Assembly (NCBI GenBank): GCA_003385635.1
Contig: QQUY01000001.1
Coordinates: 1,899,001 to 1,963,000, forward strand
From: Acidobacteriota bacterium
Lineage (GTDB): Bacteria; Acidobacteriota; Blastocatellia; Pyrinomonadales; Pyrinomonadaceae
Direction: 5' to 3'
Length of the DNA stretch: 64,000 nt
Both the position numbers and the translations under genes were made by a program. Positions 8,076 through 18,761 of this stretch are shown here, in pieces. Numbering within the stretch: position 1 is the stretch's first letter; every line of letters starts with the position of its first letter. Under the pieces are notes generated by a model. The model did no database searches and was not told where the DNA came from. It saw only the letters and a program-made list of their open reading frames with translations.

Positions 8076-10037
8076 CTAGTTGAAATCGACCCTGAAGAAA
8101 TCACGCTCAAGCTGCTGGGCGAGTCTCTGATCTATGCCCTGCAGCCTAGCCTGTATCTTGCGGGCTTCCTTTTCATCTCCGCGTTTGTATTCGGCAAGAC
8201 CGTGGTAGTACATCGCTTCGGGAAATCCCGGCTGGATGTCCTGTGCCTGCTTGAAGTGCTTGATCGCATCTCCGAATTTCTTCAGGTTCAGTTCCGAAAT
8301 GCCGAGTTCGACCACGGCCGCGGCCCACCGCTCGTTGCTAAGCGCATTCGCTTTCTCAAGTGCTTCTTCAGCACCCGAGTAATCGCCGAGCTTGTTCCTC
8401 ACGACCCCAAGATAAAGATTGGCCGCTGCCTTGTTCTGATCGGAACCGCCTACACTTTCATACTGCGCGACCGCCTTCTCCAGCAAACTGTCGGCCTGCC
8501 GCAAAGACGCGTCCATGTCGCTCTTCATATTCCGGCGCTCGTAACTTTCCGCTGCCTTGTAATGCGCCCATCCTAGGTTGGTTGTAGCGGTGGCGGAGTC
8601 TGGAGCCAATCCCGATGCTGTCTGGAACGCCTGTATCGCGGGGACCCAGTTATCCCGCTCTGCGTGCGCGAATCCATAGGTCGTGAATAGTTCGGGATCA
8701 TCCTTGATCCGAGTGACGGCGATTCGATATCGCGAAATTGCAAGGTCGATCTTGTTCGCCTGCCGGTACGCCTCGGCGGCATTGGCATAGCTCTCACTCT
8801 TGACGCGTTTTTGTTCAGCCGTCTGATCGGCGTTGAACTCGATCGACTTCTCGAAAGCTGCGATCGCCTTTTCGAATTCTCCCTTGTTGTAGTACACCAC
8901 GCCAAGATCGAACCAAGCCTGGAAGAATCTCTGATCAAGCGCCACCGCCTTCTCGAATTCACCGATAGCCTTTTCAACATTGTCATCTCCGCCCAGCCTG
9001 TTGTAGGTCGCGCCGAGATAGTAGTGGGTTTCAGGATTCTCTGAATCGATGTCTAGCGATCGCCGCAAAGCGCCAAGCGCGTTCTCGTTGTCACCTTGTT
9101 TGTACCGGATCAATCCGAGGAAGAATTGCGACTCAGCATTTTCCGGATCGGTGGCGACCGCATCAGCGATCAACTGCTCCGCTTTGTTCTGAAGTTCGTC
9201 CGCTTGTTCGGAAGTTACGCCTTCTTCAAGGCTTTCCTGGTAATAGATGATCCCCAAAGGACCCTTTACTTCCGTCAGGCTGTCGTCAAGCGACAACGCC
9301 TTTTCGTAGTTGGTCTTGGCCTTGCTGTCATCATCCCTGGCGTCATAGAACTGCCCCAATCCGACATATGCCGACGGGTTGCTCGGGTCGTTCTGGACGC
9401 CGGCGGTGTAATACTTCTCGGCCTTCTCGATCTCGGTGTTCGCGAGTGCGCTGTTCCTTGTTTCGTTCGCAGAGTCGTTGGCTGCGACCGCCTTTGCCGC
9501 CAGTTCAGCGTATTCATCCGCCTTAACAAGCGCCCTGTCGCCCAATGTCGTATAGACCTCGCTTAATGCCAGTCTTGCGTCCTTATTGTTCCCATCAAGT
9601 TCTACCGACTGCTCGAGGAAGCGAACCGCTTCGTCGATCTCGTCACGTACAACGAAGTACTCACCAGCTCCCGCGAAGACCTTGGACGCTTCTTCAGGGG
9701 ACATCCTGTTTATCTGCGCCTCAAGCCGCCTGTATTCTTCCGGAGTAACTTCGTTGATGTCGCGCCTGTTTCTATTCTTCTTCGCGACAGACTGTGATCT
9801 CCGTACGACCTGACGTCTCGTCGAGCTCCGCTGTTTCCTTGTCCTCTTCGCTTTGGAAGTTCGGCGTGAAACTGCGCTGGACTTCTTGCTCCCGCCGGCA
9901 ACAACCCACTTTCCACTTCTTCCCGCGATGTTTCCGGGCAAGACCACCTGACCGGAGACAGGCAGTGAAGAAAGAAGGAATGCCCACAGGACCGCGACCG
10001 TCAATACGCTCTTTCGCAACTGGCTTCTGAAATCCAT
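8076..10037 (-). CDS. secreted tetratricopeptide-repeat protein
   Basis: Many TPRs (e.g. AWFDLGVVYYNKGEFEKAIAAFEKSIEF); start at MDFRSQLRKSVLTVAVLWAF with SD TAAAGAGGTC; signal-peptide-like N-terminus. Confidence 0.85.
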   Translation of the reverse strand: MDFRSQLRKSVLTVAVLWAFLLSSLPVSGQVVLPGNIAGRSGKWVVAGGSKKSSAVSRRTSKAKRTRKQRSSTRRQVVRRSQSVAKKNRNRRDINEVTPEEYRRLEAQINRMSPEEASKVFAGAGEYFVVRDEIDEAVRFLEQSVELDGNNKDARLALSEVYTTLGDRALVKADEYAELAAKAVAANDSANETRNSALANTEIEKAEKYYTAGVQNDPSNPSAYVGLGQFYDARDDDSKAKTNYEKALSLDDSLTEVKGPLGIIYYQESLEEGVTSEQADELQNKAEQLIADAVATDPENAESQFFLGLIRYKQGDNENALGALRRSLDIDSENPETHYYLGATYNRLGGDDNVEKAIGEFEKAVALDQRFFQAWFDLGVVYYNKGEFEKAIAAFEKSIEFNADQTAEQKRVKSESYANAAEAYRQANKIDLAISRYRIAVTRIKDDPELFTTYGFAHAERDNWVPAIQAFQTASGLAPDSATATTNLGWAHYKAAESYERRNMKSDMDASLRQADSLLEKAVAQYESVGGSDQNKAAANLYLGVVRNKLGDYSGAEEALEKANALSNERWAAAVVELGISELNLKKFGDAIKHFKQAQDIQPGFPEAMYYHGLAEYKRGDEKEARKIQARLQGIDQRLAQQLERDFFRVDFN

Positions 10038-10429
10038 TTTGACCTCTTTACGAGAAATATACTTGCAAATCAATGTTTTGATTGTGTTTACGGACAAAAC
10101 AATCTGATGCCCGTGCTCGCTATGACGTTCGCACTCAGGCGTTTTGCAGAGTTGGAACCGCGTCGCTCTCCAACTGAACGGTGAAACTGTCATTCGTCAG
10201 ACTTGAGGTTATTGCCGTCCAACGGTGTGTCCAGAACATTGTAAGGCGAATCCCGAAAGTAGTAAACAAATCGCCGGCCTGCGTGCGACCGCTCATGCAG
10301 TGGCTGTCTTGCCTTCAGAGGGTAACCTAATTTACATTTAGGTAATACCTGAGACGATCTGCACCAGTTCCCCGAATGACGACCTGTCCACGTGGAGAAC
10401 TAATCAACCGAAGGAGAAGTTTGCCCAGA

Positions 10430-12535
10430 ATGAAAGCTTTTAGCACCGAGAATCTACGGAACCTTGCGATCATAGGACACGGAGACGCCGGAAAGACCCA
10501 GTTGGTCAGTTCCCTGCTCTACGTTGCCGGAACTACACCCCGGTGGGGCAAGGTCGACGAGGGAACAACCGTAACCGACTACGATGAGGACAGCATCGAT
10601 AAAAAGGTCTCTTTCAATAACAATTTTGCTCACCTTGAATACGGGGATACGAAGGTTAATTTCATCGACTCGCCGGGTTACGCCGCATTTGTCTCGCACG
10701 CGAGGCCTGCCTGCAGGGTGGCGGACGCGGCACTTGTGGTCGTTGACGCTGTAAAGGGGATCGAGGTCCAGACGGAACGGACCTGGAACTACGCCAACGA
10801 GTTCATGCTTCCTCGATTTATGGTGATCACGAAGCTCGACAAGGAAAACGCTGACTTCGGACACGCCGTCGACACCGCTACCGAATCGTTCGCCCGTTCG
10901 ATCGTGCCCTTCACGCTTCCAATCGGATCGGAGGAGAATTTCCGCGGCGTCGTCGATGTCGTGCATATGAAGGCGTACGAGTTCGACGAGAACGGAAAAG
11001 CGAAAGAACGCGAGATACCGGAGAAGGGTCGTGAACTCGTCGACAAGACCCGTGAGAAGTTGGTCGAGATAGTCGCCGAATCCGACGACGAACTGCTTGA
11101 AAAGTACTTTGAGGAAGGCACCCTGGATGACGACGAGATCTATTCGAACCTCGCCAAGGCGATCGCCAAGAGCAAGCTGTGCCCGGTGTTTGCGGTCTCT
11201 TCAGAAAACCTTGTAGGGCTATCGATACTGCTCGATCACATCGTCGAGTTCGGTCCGAATCCGGCTACGCATCAGATCGAGGTCGGATACGAAGATCTGG
11301 AAGACGAGAAGTCGAAGATCGAACGCAAGTATTCGAACGACGAGCCCTTCTCAGCTTTTGTATTCAGGACGATCGCCGACCCCTTCGCGGGCCGGATAAA
11401 TGTTATGAAAGTTATCTCAGGGGTCCTGAACGCAGATGACAACGTAACGAACTCGACACAAAACGTGCAGGAGAGGATCGTATCGCTGAATCTTCTTCAG
11501 GGAAAGGAGCTTCAGAAAGTGGACAAGGCACAGACGGGCGACATCGTCGCTGTGGTAAAGCTTAAGGAAACTCAGACGGGAGACACGCTTTGCGCCAAAG
11601 ACGATGAGATCGTCTACCCGAAGGTCCATTACAGGGATCCGGCGGTCGCGTTCGCTATCGAGCCCAAGTCGAGGGCGGACGAGGACAAGATCGGCGTCGC
11701 ACTTCACAAAATCCTTGAGGAGGATCCAAGCCTTAAATTCGAACGGGATGGACAGACGAAGGAGTTCATACTCAGCGGTTCGGGACAGCAGCACATCGAG
11801 GTCGTCGTCGACAAGTTGAAGAAACGATACGGAGTCGAGGTAGAACTTCATCCGCCGAAGGTGCCCTACAAGGAAACCATCACTTCGAGGGTCGAGGTGC
11901 AGGGGCGACACAAGAAACAGTCCGGCGGCCGAGGCCAGTTTGGTGACTGCAAGGTTATCTTCGAACCACTACCTTCAGGAGGCGGGTTCCAGTTTGAGGA
12001 CAAGATCTTCGGCGGCTCGATCCCGCAGAACTTCAGGCCCGCGGTCGAGAAAGGCATTCTTGAAGCTGCGGCCAACGGGGCAATTGCGGGTTATCCGCTG
12101 GTAGACTTCAAAGTGACGCTGATCGACGGCAGTTATCATTCGGTCGATTCGGACGAACACTCGTTCAAAGCCGCCGGAAGAAAGGCTTTCCGAAACGCTA
12201 TGGAGAAAGCTCGTCCGACTATTCTTGAGCCGATAATGGATGTCGAGGTGTTCTGCCCGCAGGAAGTCTCCGGCGACATAATGGGCGACATGAACTCCAG
12301 AAGGGGCCGCGTTCAGGGGATGGATATGCGCGGCAAACAGCAGATCATCAAGGCCCAGGTACCGCTATCGGAGATGCTGGATTATCAGGGCCGCCTTAAC
12401 TCGATGACCCAGGCCCGCGGAAGCTATAACATGGAGTTCTCCCGCTACGAGCCGGTGCCTCACAATCTGCAGGGCAAGGTGATCGAACAGGCCCGTGAAG
12501 AAGGCAGGATTAGAACTCACGAAGAGGACGACTAG
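10430..12535 (+). CDS. elongation factor G-like GTPase (EF-G paralog)
   Basis: GHGDAGKTQLVSSLLY, DSPGYAAFVSH, TKLDKENADF, GRGQFGDCKV; SD AAGGAG before internal ATG at 10430. Confidence 0.9.
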   Translation: MKAFSTENLRNLAIIGHGDAGKTQLVSSLLYVAGTTPRWGKVDEGTTVTDYDEDSIDKKVSFNNNFAHLEYGDTKVNFIDSPGYAAFVSHARPACRVADAALVVVDAVKGIEVQTERTWNYANEFMLPRFMVITKLDKENADFGHAVDTATESFARSIVPFTLPIGSEENFRGVVDVVHMKAYEFDENGKAKEREIPEKGRELVDKTREKLVEIVAESDDELLEKYFEEGTLDDDEIYSNLAKAIAKSKLCPVFAVSSENLVGLSILLDHIVEFGPNPATHQIEVGYEDLEDEKSKIERKYSNDEPFSAFVFRTIADPFAGRINVMKVISGVLNADDNVTNSTQNVQERIVSLNLLQGKELQKVDKAQTGDIVAVVKLKETQTGDTLCAKDDEIVYPKVHYRDPAVAFAIEPKSRADEDKIGVALHKILEEDPSLKFERDGQTKEFILSGSGQQHIEVVVDKLKKRYGVEVELHPPKVPYKETITSRVEVQGRHKKQSGGRGQFGDCKVIFEPLPSGGGFQFEDKIFGGSIPQNFRPAVEKGILEAAANGAIAGYPLVDFKVTLIDGSYHSVDSDEHSFKAAGRKAFRNAMEKARPTILEPIMDVEVFCPQEVSGDIMGDMNSRRGRVQGMDMRGKQQIIKAQVPLSEMLDYQGRLNSMTQARGSYNMEFSRYEPVPHNLQGKVIEQAREEGRIRTHEEDD

Positions 12536-12596
12536 ATCTTCGGAAGCAAGCACGGTCGCGCCATAAAGGCGTTTCCGATGGCATTGATATAGGCAG

Positions 12597-12875
12597 GTGA
12601 ACAAAATGAAGCTTGATGCATTTAAATTCGGTCTCGCATGGGCGATTGCGACCGCTGTCGTGATCATAGCCCTTAACGTTCTTTTGTACTTCCTTCTCAT
12701 GCCGAAGACGGGAAATGAACCCGAGGTCTTGCTTCTGGCAACTTTGACTGGATCTTACGCAGACGAGATCCCGCTTCGGGGTATTTTGATCGCGACGGCG
12801 ATCTGGTCCTTTGTCGGCGGGACCTTTGGAACGATCCTGGCTTGGGCATACAATTTTCTTGTCGATAGGGGCTGA
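12597..12875 (+). CDS. small membrane protein (possibly DUF5676-like)
   Basis: 92 aa, two hydrophobic segments; located between EF-G and P-type ATPase genes. Confidence 0.6.
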   Translation: MNKMKLDAFKFGLAWAIATAVVIIALNVLLYFLLMPKTGNEPEVLLLATLTGSYADEIPLRGILIATAIWSFVGGTFGTILAWAYNFLVDRG

Positions 12876-12899
12876 TGAAGCCGACACATGAACCATTCT

Positions 12900-12931
12900 C
12901 GAGCCGTAGTTTAGAAATTGCGGCTCGTTTT
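12900..12931 (+). terminator. intrinsic terminator
   Basis: CGAGCCG...CGGCTCGTTTT. Confidence 0.7.
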
Positions 12932-13004
12932 CATTTCTCACAGCCCGTTTTAGCGAGTACATATCGCTGCTTTTCGATCAGGCTGTGAAGAGTCCACGAA
13001 GAAG

Positions 13005-15371
13005 ATGAACCCCGTAAGTTTGACCAGAGAGAAGAATGAGCCGCCGCAGGTTTTCCGCGATCCGGTCTGCGGGATGTTCGTGACGGAAGACTCGGCAGCC
13101 GCGACCTTCGAACTGGAGGGCGAGACCTTTTACTTCTGTGCCGTAGGGTGTAAGGACAAGTTCGAAGCGGATCCGGAAAGATTCCTGAATTCAGATCCCG
13201 ACCTGTCTGCGATGGACGGCGATCCGGGTGTGGAATACACCTGCCCGATGCATCCGGAGATCGTCCAGATCGGACCGGGCAGTTGTCCAATATGCGGCAT
13301 GGCGCTCGAACCGAAGGTCGCGACTCTGGACGATGGGCCGGACCCGGAATACGTCGATATGAAACGGCGGTTCGTCGTTTCTGCGATCCTCTCATTTCCG
13401 GTTCTCGTCCTCGCGATGGGCGAGATGTTTGTCGACGTCGCCTCGTTCTTTCCCGGTTATTCACACGAAGCCGTAGGCCGGTTCATGGTGATGCTCCAGC
13501 TTTTGCTCGCGACTCCGGTGGTCCTTTGGGGAGGGTGGCCCTTCTTTGTCCGTGCATATCGGTCATTCCTGAACCTTAACCCGAATATGTTCACGCTGAT
13601 CGGGATCGGCACGGGCACCGCTTACTTGTTCAGCTTCGTGGCCGTTTTCTTTCCGCAGATCTTTCCCGCAGAGATCCGGGATCCGCACACGGGAATGATC
13701 CCTGTCTATTTTGAAGCGGCCGCGGTTATCACCACACTTGTGCTTCTTGGCCAGGTGCTGGAACTTCGGGCCCGAAGCAAAACATCGGCGGCGATCAAGG
13801 AACTTTTGGGGCTCGCACCCGAGAACGCGATCGTCATTCGGGACGACGGTACCGAAGAAGAAATACCTCTGGCGCACGTCGAAATAGGCGACCGGCTGCG
13901 TGTGAAGGCCAATGAAAAGATACCTGTTGATGGCCGGATCCTTGAGGGTTCGACATCGGTCGACGAATCGATGGTCACGGGGGAATCGATACCTGTCGAG
14001 AGAGCCGAAGGCGATGAGGTGATCGGCGGCACCATAAATGGCACGAAGTCGTTTGTGATGCGGGCCGAAAAGGTCGGAAAGGAGACGCTCCTGGCCAGGA
14101 TCGTGCAGATGGTCGGAGAGGCGCAAAGGTCTCAGGCGCCGATCCAGAGGATTGCAGACGTCGTCTCAGCCTATTTCGTACCTGCCGTGATCGTCGCCGC
14201 GGTCATCGCGTTCGGAGTATGGCTTGTGCTCGGAAGCCTTTCCTACGCACTTGTCGCCGCAGTTTCGGTTCTGATCATCGCCTGCCCGTGCGCGCTCGGG
14301 CTTGCCACGCCGATGTCGATCATGGTCGGTACCGGACACGGGGCACGCAACGGAATCCTGATCAAGAAGGCCGAAGCGCTCGAAACCCTGGAAAAGATCG
14401 ACGCGATCATCGTCGACAAAACGGGCACCCTGACCGAGGGGGAACCAAAGGTGCAGGACATCCGGATACTCGAAACATCTAGGATCTCGGAAGATGATCT
14501 GCTTGCTTTGGCGGCCTCGGTTGAAAGATCGAGCGAACATCCGCTCGCGGATTCGATCGTTCGCGCCGCCGAAGATAGAGGGATCGAACTAACAGAGGCG
14601 TTTGACTTCGAATCGTACACTGCCGAAGGCGTGCGCGGAGTCGTCAACGAAAGAAACGTAAGGGTAGGCACAGCCGGTTTTGCTGCCGGCGATTCGGAAA
14701 TGCCGGAAGAACTGACGTCGGAAGCTGAAAATCTGCGGGGTAAAGGAAATACCGTGGTCTTTGTTGCTGTTGAAGACTCGCCTGCGGGATTGATCGCTGT
14801 CGCCGACACAATCCGCGAATCTGCATCAGCGTCGATCGCACAACTCCACAAGCGCGGTATCGAGGTCATTATGATGACAGGCGACAACGAAACAACCGCA
14901 ATTGCGGTTGCAAAGGAGCTTGAGATCGATCAGGTCTTCGCAGATGTAAAACCGGACGAGAAGGCAGACAAGGTCAAAGAACTGCAGGGCGCCGGAAAGA
15001 TCGTCGCGGTGGCTGGGGACGGAGTGAACGACGCGCCTGCCTTGGCGCAGGCCCACGTCGGAATCGCGATGGGAACGGGGACCGATGTCGCGCTTGAGAC
15101 GGCCGATATGACCTTGCTGAAAGGGGATCTAGGCGGTTTGATCAAAGCGCTGAAACTGAGCCGATCGACGATGAAGAACATTCGTCAGAATCTCTTCTTC
15201 GCTTTTATCTATAACCTGATCGGCGTTCCGATCGCGGCAGGGGTGCTCTACCCGATCTTTGGCGTTCTTCTTAGTCCAATGATCGCCAGCGCGGCGATGA
15301 CATTTAGCTCGGTTTCAGTGATCGCGAATGCGCTGCGTTTGAGGGGTGTCGATCTCTCAGCAGCAGACTAA
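13005..15371 (+). CDS. copA: heavy-metal (copper-type) translocating P-type ATPase with N-terminal YHS and heavy-metal-binding domains
   Basis: [77 protein letters not shown]. Confidence 0.93.
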   Translation: MNPVSLTREKNEPPQVFRDPVCGMFVTEDSAAATFELEGETFYFCAVGCKDKFEADPERFLNSDPDLSAMDGDPGVEYTCPMHPEIVQIGPGSCPICGMALEPKVATLDDGPDPEYVDMKRRFVVSAILSFPVLVLAMGEMFVDVASFFPGYSHEAVGRFMVMLQLLLATPVVLWGGWPFFVRAYRSFLNLNPNMFTLIGIGTGTAYLFSFVAVFFPQIFPAEIRDPHTGMIPVYFEAAAVITTLVLLGQVLELRARSKTSAAIKELLGLAPENAIVIRDDGTEEEIPLAHVEIGDRLRVKANEKIPVDGRILEGSTSVDESMVTGESIPVERAEGDEVIGGTINGTKSFVMRAEKVGKETLLARIVQMVGEAQRSQAPIQRIADVVSAYFVPAVIVAAVIAFGVWLVLGSLSYALVAAVSVLIIACPCALGLATPMSIMVGTGHGARNGILIKKAEALETLEKIDAIIVDKTGTLTEGEPKVQDIRILETSRISEDDLLALAASVERSSEHPLADSIVRAAEDRGIELTEAFDFESYTAEGVRGVVNERNVRVGTAGFAAGDSEMPEELTSEAENLRGKGNTVVFVAVEDSPAGLIAVADTIRESASASIAQLHKRGIEVIMMTGDNETTAIAVAKELEIDQVFADVKPDEKADKVKELQGAGKIVAVAGDGVNDAPALAQAHVGIAMGTGTDVALETADMTLLKGDLGGLIKALKLSRSTMKNIRQNLFFAFIYNLIGVPIAAGVLYPIFGVLLSPMIASAAMTFSSVSVIANALRLRGVDLSAAD

Positions 15372-15389
15372 ATGTCCAAAAGCTGGAGT

Positions 15390-15524
15390 CTATTTCCCGC
15401 AGCCGCAACCCGGGCCGCACCCTGTTTTCGACTGCTGAAGCCTGGCGGACTTCCACGCCCTGTAGCCGAGAAATCCTGCGGCGAGGACGATCAATAGCAG
15501 TACCAATGTGAGTTGTGCTGTCAT
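15390..15524 (-). CDS. FeoB-associated Cys-rich membrane protein (44 aa, absent from the ORF track)
   Basis: Hand translation MTAQLTLVLLLIVLAAGFLGYRAWKSARLQQSKTGCGPGCGCGK: one TM helix then CGPGCGCGK; downstream of feoB on the same strand. Confidence 0.85.
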   Translation of the reverse strand: MTAQLTLVLLLIVLAAGFLGYRAWKSARLQQSKTGCGPGCGCGK

Positions 15525-15540
15525 TCGGTCTCAGAACGTT

Positions 15541-15675
15541 TCTCTTTGCGAGACTTTGCGGCTTGGCGCCTTCGCGGGAGTCAAGCGATTCAATCTTGAC
15601 ATCGAGATCGGATCAGAAACGGGTCAATATCTATCGCAAAGGCGCTAAGACGCCAAGTTCCGCAAAGAAGAGAAG
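15541..15675. repeat. inverted pair of CTTTGCG...CTTGGCG...GCGCCTT-type intergenic repeats (arms ~15541-15578 and ~15634-15675)
   Basis: CTCTTTGCGAGACTTTGCGGCTTGGCGCCTTCGCGG versus reverse complement CTTCTTTGCGGAACTTGGCGTCTTAGCGCCTTTGCGA. Confidence 0.65.
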
Positions 15676-15904
15676 ACTTCGAACCTGGAACCGGGAACTA
15701 GGGACCAGGCACCTGAATCGTTCGCGTTTCTGCCTCAATCGGAACCATGCCTTCTTTGGAATTTGGAATCTGGAATTTCTTCTCTGAGATCTGAAATCTG
15801 CGTTCTTAGATCCCGATGCTTTTCGGATCGATTCGGCTCTTCCTCAGGCACGCCCCTTGATTGTCGCATTTCTGCCTCTTCCCTTTGAACCTTGAGCTCG
15901 AAAC

Positions 15905-17968
15905 CTAAGAAAATCCGAGCGCCACGCCTGCTTGAAAAGTTCCGAGAGCCGCTACATAGGCTATCACGGTCATATAGACGAACATGAAAACCGGCCAGCT
16001 CCACGAGTTGGTCTCTCTCCTGACGACCGCCAGCGTCGACATACACTGCATAGCAAGTACAAAGAACACCATCAGCGACAAGGCAACAAGCGGTGTCCAG
16101 ACCTTGGTGCCATCAGGATACTCTGCGCCGCGTATCGCGCCCAGGAGCGTTGGCGATTCTTCCGTTTCATCCTCTCCTACGTTGTAAATGATGCTCAGCG
16201 TGGAGACCAGGACTTCCCTGGCGGCAAACGAGGCTATGATCGCGACCCCGATCTTCCAGTCATACCCAAGCGGTGCTATCGCCGGTTCAATCGTCTTTCC
16301 GAGCATTCCCGCAAAGCTGTTCTCGAGCTGGGACCTTGCGGCCTCGGCCTGAGCAGTCTCCGGATCAGCGGCGGACACAGGCGCTTCGGATCGTGGGAAG
16401 TACATCAACGCCCAAAGAATGATCGAGATCGCGAGGATCACCGTGCCGGCCCGCTTGATAAAGAGCCAGGCGCGAGTCAGCATGTTCTGAATCACCGTGC
16501 GAAAATTTGGGAGCCTGTATGGCGGAAGCTCCATCACGAACGGCGGCGGAGGCGACTTCAGGATGGTCTTCTTGAGCACAAAAGCCACGACGATCGCTAC
16601 AGCTATCCCAAGCGTGTACATCGCTAGCATCAACACCGCTCCGACAGATACGAATCCCAGAACGGTCTGGCCTGCGAAGAACGCGGCGATCATAAGCGCG
16701 TAGACCGGCAGTCTTGCGGAACAGCTCATGAAAGGCGCGATCAGGATCGTCGCCAGACGGTCGCGCTTACTTTCGATCGTGCGTGTCGCCATGATCCCGG
16801 GGATCGCGCATGCAAAACTGCTCATCAGGGGAAGAAATGCCTTTCCGTGAAGTCCCACCCTGCTCATGAGCTTGTCAAGCAGGAAAGCTGCCCGCGCCAT
16901 ATAGCCCGTGTCTTCCAGGATCGAAATGAACAAAAACAAAAGCAGGATCTGAGGAAGAAAGATCAGGACACCGCCGATTCCGGCGATCACCCCATCGACG
17001 ATCAGGTCGGTCAGAATACCTTCAGGCATTGCATCGCTGACCAGGTCGCCAAGGGCGCCGAATCCCTGGTCAAGCAGGTCCATCGGAAGCGCTGCCCACG
17101 TAAAGATGGTCTGGAACACTAGAAGGAGGATCGCGACGAGGATCACCAAACCGAAGAACTTGTGGGTAAGGACCTTGTCGATCTTTTCCGAAACATTGGA
17201 ACGCTCGGTATCGAACGTCCCCACCGAAGCCTGATAGACGTCCGATATGAATCTGTATCGCGCGAAGATCTGTTTGTTCGCAGCTTCATCCCCTGAAAGG
17301 CTCAGGTGAATATCCTCTTCATTCGGAGGCGAACTGCTTGCGGAGCCCTCGATCCAGAAAGGGTTTGCAGTGCTGTCTTCGTTGAGAATTCTTCCAACCG
17401 CCGTATTGATCTCTGCGAGGCCTTTCTTTTCCCTGGCCTTGACCCTGACAACAGGGATCTTGAGCATTCTGGAGAGTTTGTCGACATCTATCTTCAGATC
17501 GCGGCTTTCTGCAAGATCGACCATTGTCAGCGCCACGACGACCGGAATTCCGTACTCGATCAACTGAGTCACGAGGTACAGGTTTCGTTCCAGGTTCGTA
17601 GCATCGACTACCGCGACGATCAGGTCCGGCTTTCCGTCTCCGTTAACCTTTCCGGTCAGGACCTCTCGCGCAAGCTGTTCATCCAGGGAGGTAGCGTCAA
17701 GGCTGTAGAGTCCCGGAAGATCAATCAGCCGTGCCGCCGGCAGTTCAGGATCGAACTTCCAGTTGCCTTCCTTTCGTTCGACCGTCACTCCGGGATAATT
17801 GGCGACCTTCTGTCGCATTCCCGTTAGAGCATTGAAGAGAGTTGTTTTTCCGGCGTTGGGATTGCCGGCAATGGCAATCCTGGCGGGTCGGGATGAGAGT
17901 TCCCGGGCGAGCGTTCCCGTCTCGTCAAAGGTGTTTGAAGCTGATGTTTTCTGTGAGCCTGGGTTCAT
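15905..17968 (-). CDS. feoB: ferrous iron transport protein B
   Basis: AGNPNAGKTTLFNALTGMRQKVANYPGVTVERKEG; DLPGLYSLDATSLDEQLAR; GYMARAAFLLDKLMSRVGLHGKAFLPLMSSFACAIPGIMATRTI. Confidence 0.97.
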   Translation of the reverse strand: MNPGSQKTSASNTFDETGTLARELSSRPARIAIAGNPNAGKTTLFNALTGMRQKVANYPGVTVERKEGNWKFDPELPAARLIDLPGLYSLDATSLDEQLAREVLTGKVNGDGKPDLIVAVVDATNLERNLYLVTQLIEYGIPVVVALTMVDLAESRDLKIDVDKLSRMLKIPVVRVKAREKKGLAEINTAVGRILNEDSTANPFWIEGSASSSPPNEEDIHLSLSGDEAANKQIFARYRFISDVYQASVGTFDTERSNVSEKIDKVLTHKFFGLVILVAILLLVFQTIFTWAALPMDLLDQGFGALGDLVSDAMPEGILTDLIVDGVIAGIGGVLIFLPQILLLFLFISILEDTGYMARAAFLLDKLMSRVGLHGKAFLPLMSSFACAIPGIMATRTIESKRDRLATILIAPFMSCSARLPVYALMIAAFFAGQTVLGFVSVGAVLMLAMYTLGIAVAIVVAFVLKKTILKSPPPPFVMELPPYRLPNFRTVIQNMLTRAWLFIKRAGTVILAISIILWALMYFPRSEAPVSAADPETAQAEAARSQLENSFAGMLGKTIEPAIAPLGYDWKIGVAIIASFAAREVLVSTLSIIYNVGEDETEESPTLLGAIRGAEYPDGTKVWTPLVALSLMVFFVLAMQCMSTLAVVRRETNSWSWPVFMFVYMTVIAYVAALGTFQAGVALGFS

Positions 17969-18204
17969 TCACTGACTTCTATCGCTTCGGCCTCATTCCT
18001 TCTCATCGCAAGACTGTAGCCGCGCAGACGAATTTCGATCGGGTCTCCAAAAGGCGCGGACTTCACGACCCGCACCCATACGCCAGGAACGACCCCCATT
18101 TCCATCAGCCTTTTAGAGACCCTGCCGGTTCCGCGCACACGCACGACCCGGGCTTTCGAACCTGCTTGAAGCCCGGCAAGGGTCAATACCTTTGAACCAT
18201 CCAT
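17965..18204 (-). CDS. feoA: ferrous iron transport protein A
   Basis: LAGLQAGSKARVVRVRGTGRVSKRLMEMGVVPG; 4-bp overlap with feoB; start at internal MDGSKV. Confidence 0.9.
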   Translation of the reverse strand: MDGSKVLTLAGLQAGSKARVVRVRGTGRVSKRLMEMGVVPGVWVRVVKSAPFGDPIEIRLRGYSLAMRRNEAEAIEVSE

Positions 18205-18205
18205 G

Positions 18206-18646
18206 TCAGTTTCCGGGCTTTCTGTCCCACAGCACGTTGACGATCTTCCATTGCCCGTCGGTCTTGGCGAGATGCATGTAATCGATCCAGTCGCGCATTT
18301 CAAGACGAACGGTAGCCATGTCCCCGTAAATGTCGAGGATTTTGACGGTTTTCATTTGTTCAGCTTTCGGCGTGTTCTTTCCATAACCGGGACGAGTGAC
18401 CTGTACCAGCCGGAGCGAGCTCATTTCGTCCATTCGGCTACGACCTTCCGCGTTTGTATCGATCCTTCGCTTAGCAAGCTCGGGGTGAAGCGACTTCTCC
18501 ATTCTGCCGGCGTCGCCTTCGTACCAGCCCTCCGCATAGTTGAGAACCGTATTCGTGATCTCCTGTTCAGGAGAATTCTGCTGGGCAGAAACCGCCGCAG
18601 CGAACATCAGGACAATGGCGACAGCAATAGTCGTTCGGAATTTCAT
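18206..18646 (-). CDS. secreted NTF2/lumazine-binding-like protein
   Basis: MKFRTTIAVAIVLMFAAAVSAQ signal peptide; ITNTVLNYAEGWYEGDAGRMEKSLHPELAKR...DWIDYMHLAKTDGQWKIVNVLW; SD AGGAGGA. Confidence 0.8.
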   Translation of the reverse strand: MKFRTTIAVAIVLMFAAAVSAQQNSPEQEITNTVLNYAEGWYEGDAGRMEKSLHPELAKRRIDTNAEGRSRMDEMSSLRLVQVTRPGYGKNTPKAEQMKTVKILDIYGDMATVRLEMRDWIDYMHLAKTDGQWKIVNVLWDRKPGN

Positions 18647-18761
18647 TAATGAGTCCTCCTCTTGAAATATCGCGATGATACATTGCTTGAAAACTAATTT
18701 CAATTTCAATAAGAGAGGTAAAAGTAAGCCTCAGCCAATTCTATGTTCGTTGGCAGGACCG

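Noticed and set aside
14243-14887. 214-aa minus-strand ORF
   Set aside because: Antisense to the P-type ATPase.
16800-17827. Plus-strand ORFs at 16847-17122 and 17306-17827
   Set aside because: Antisense to feoB, no domain signature.
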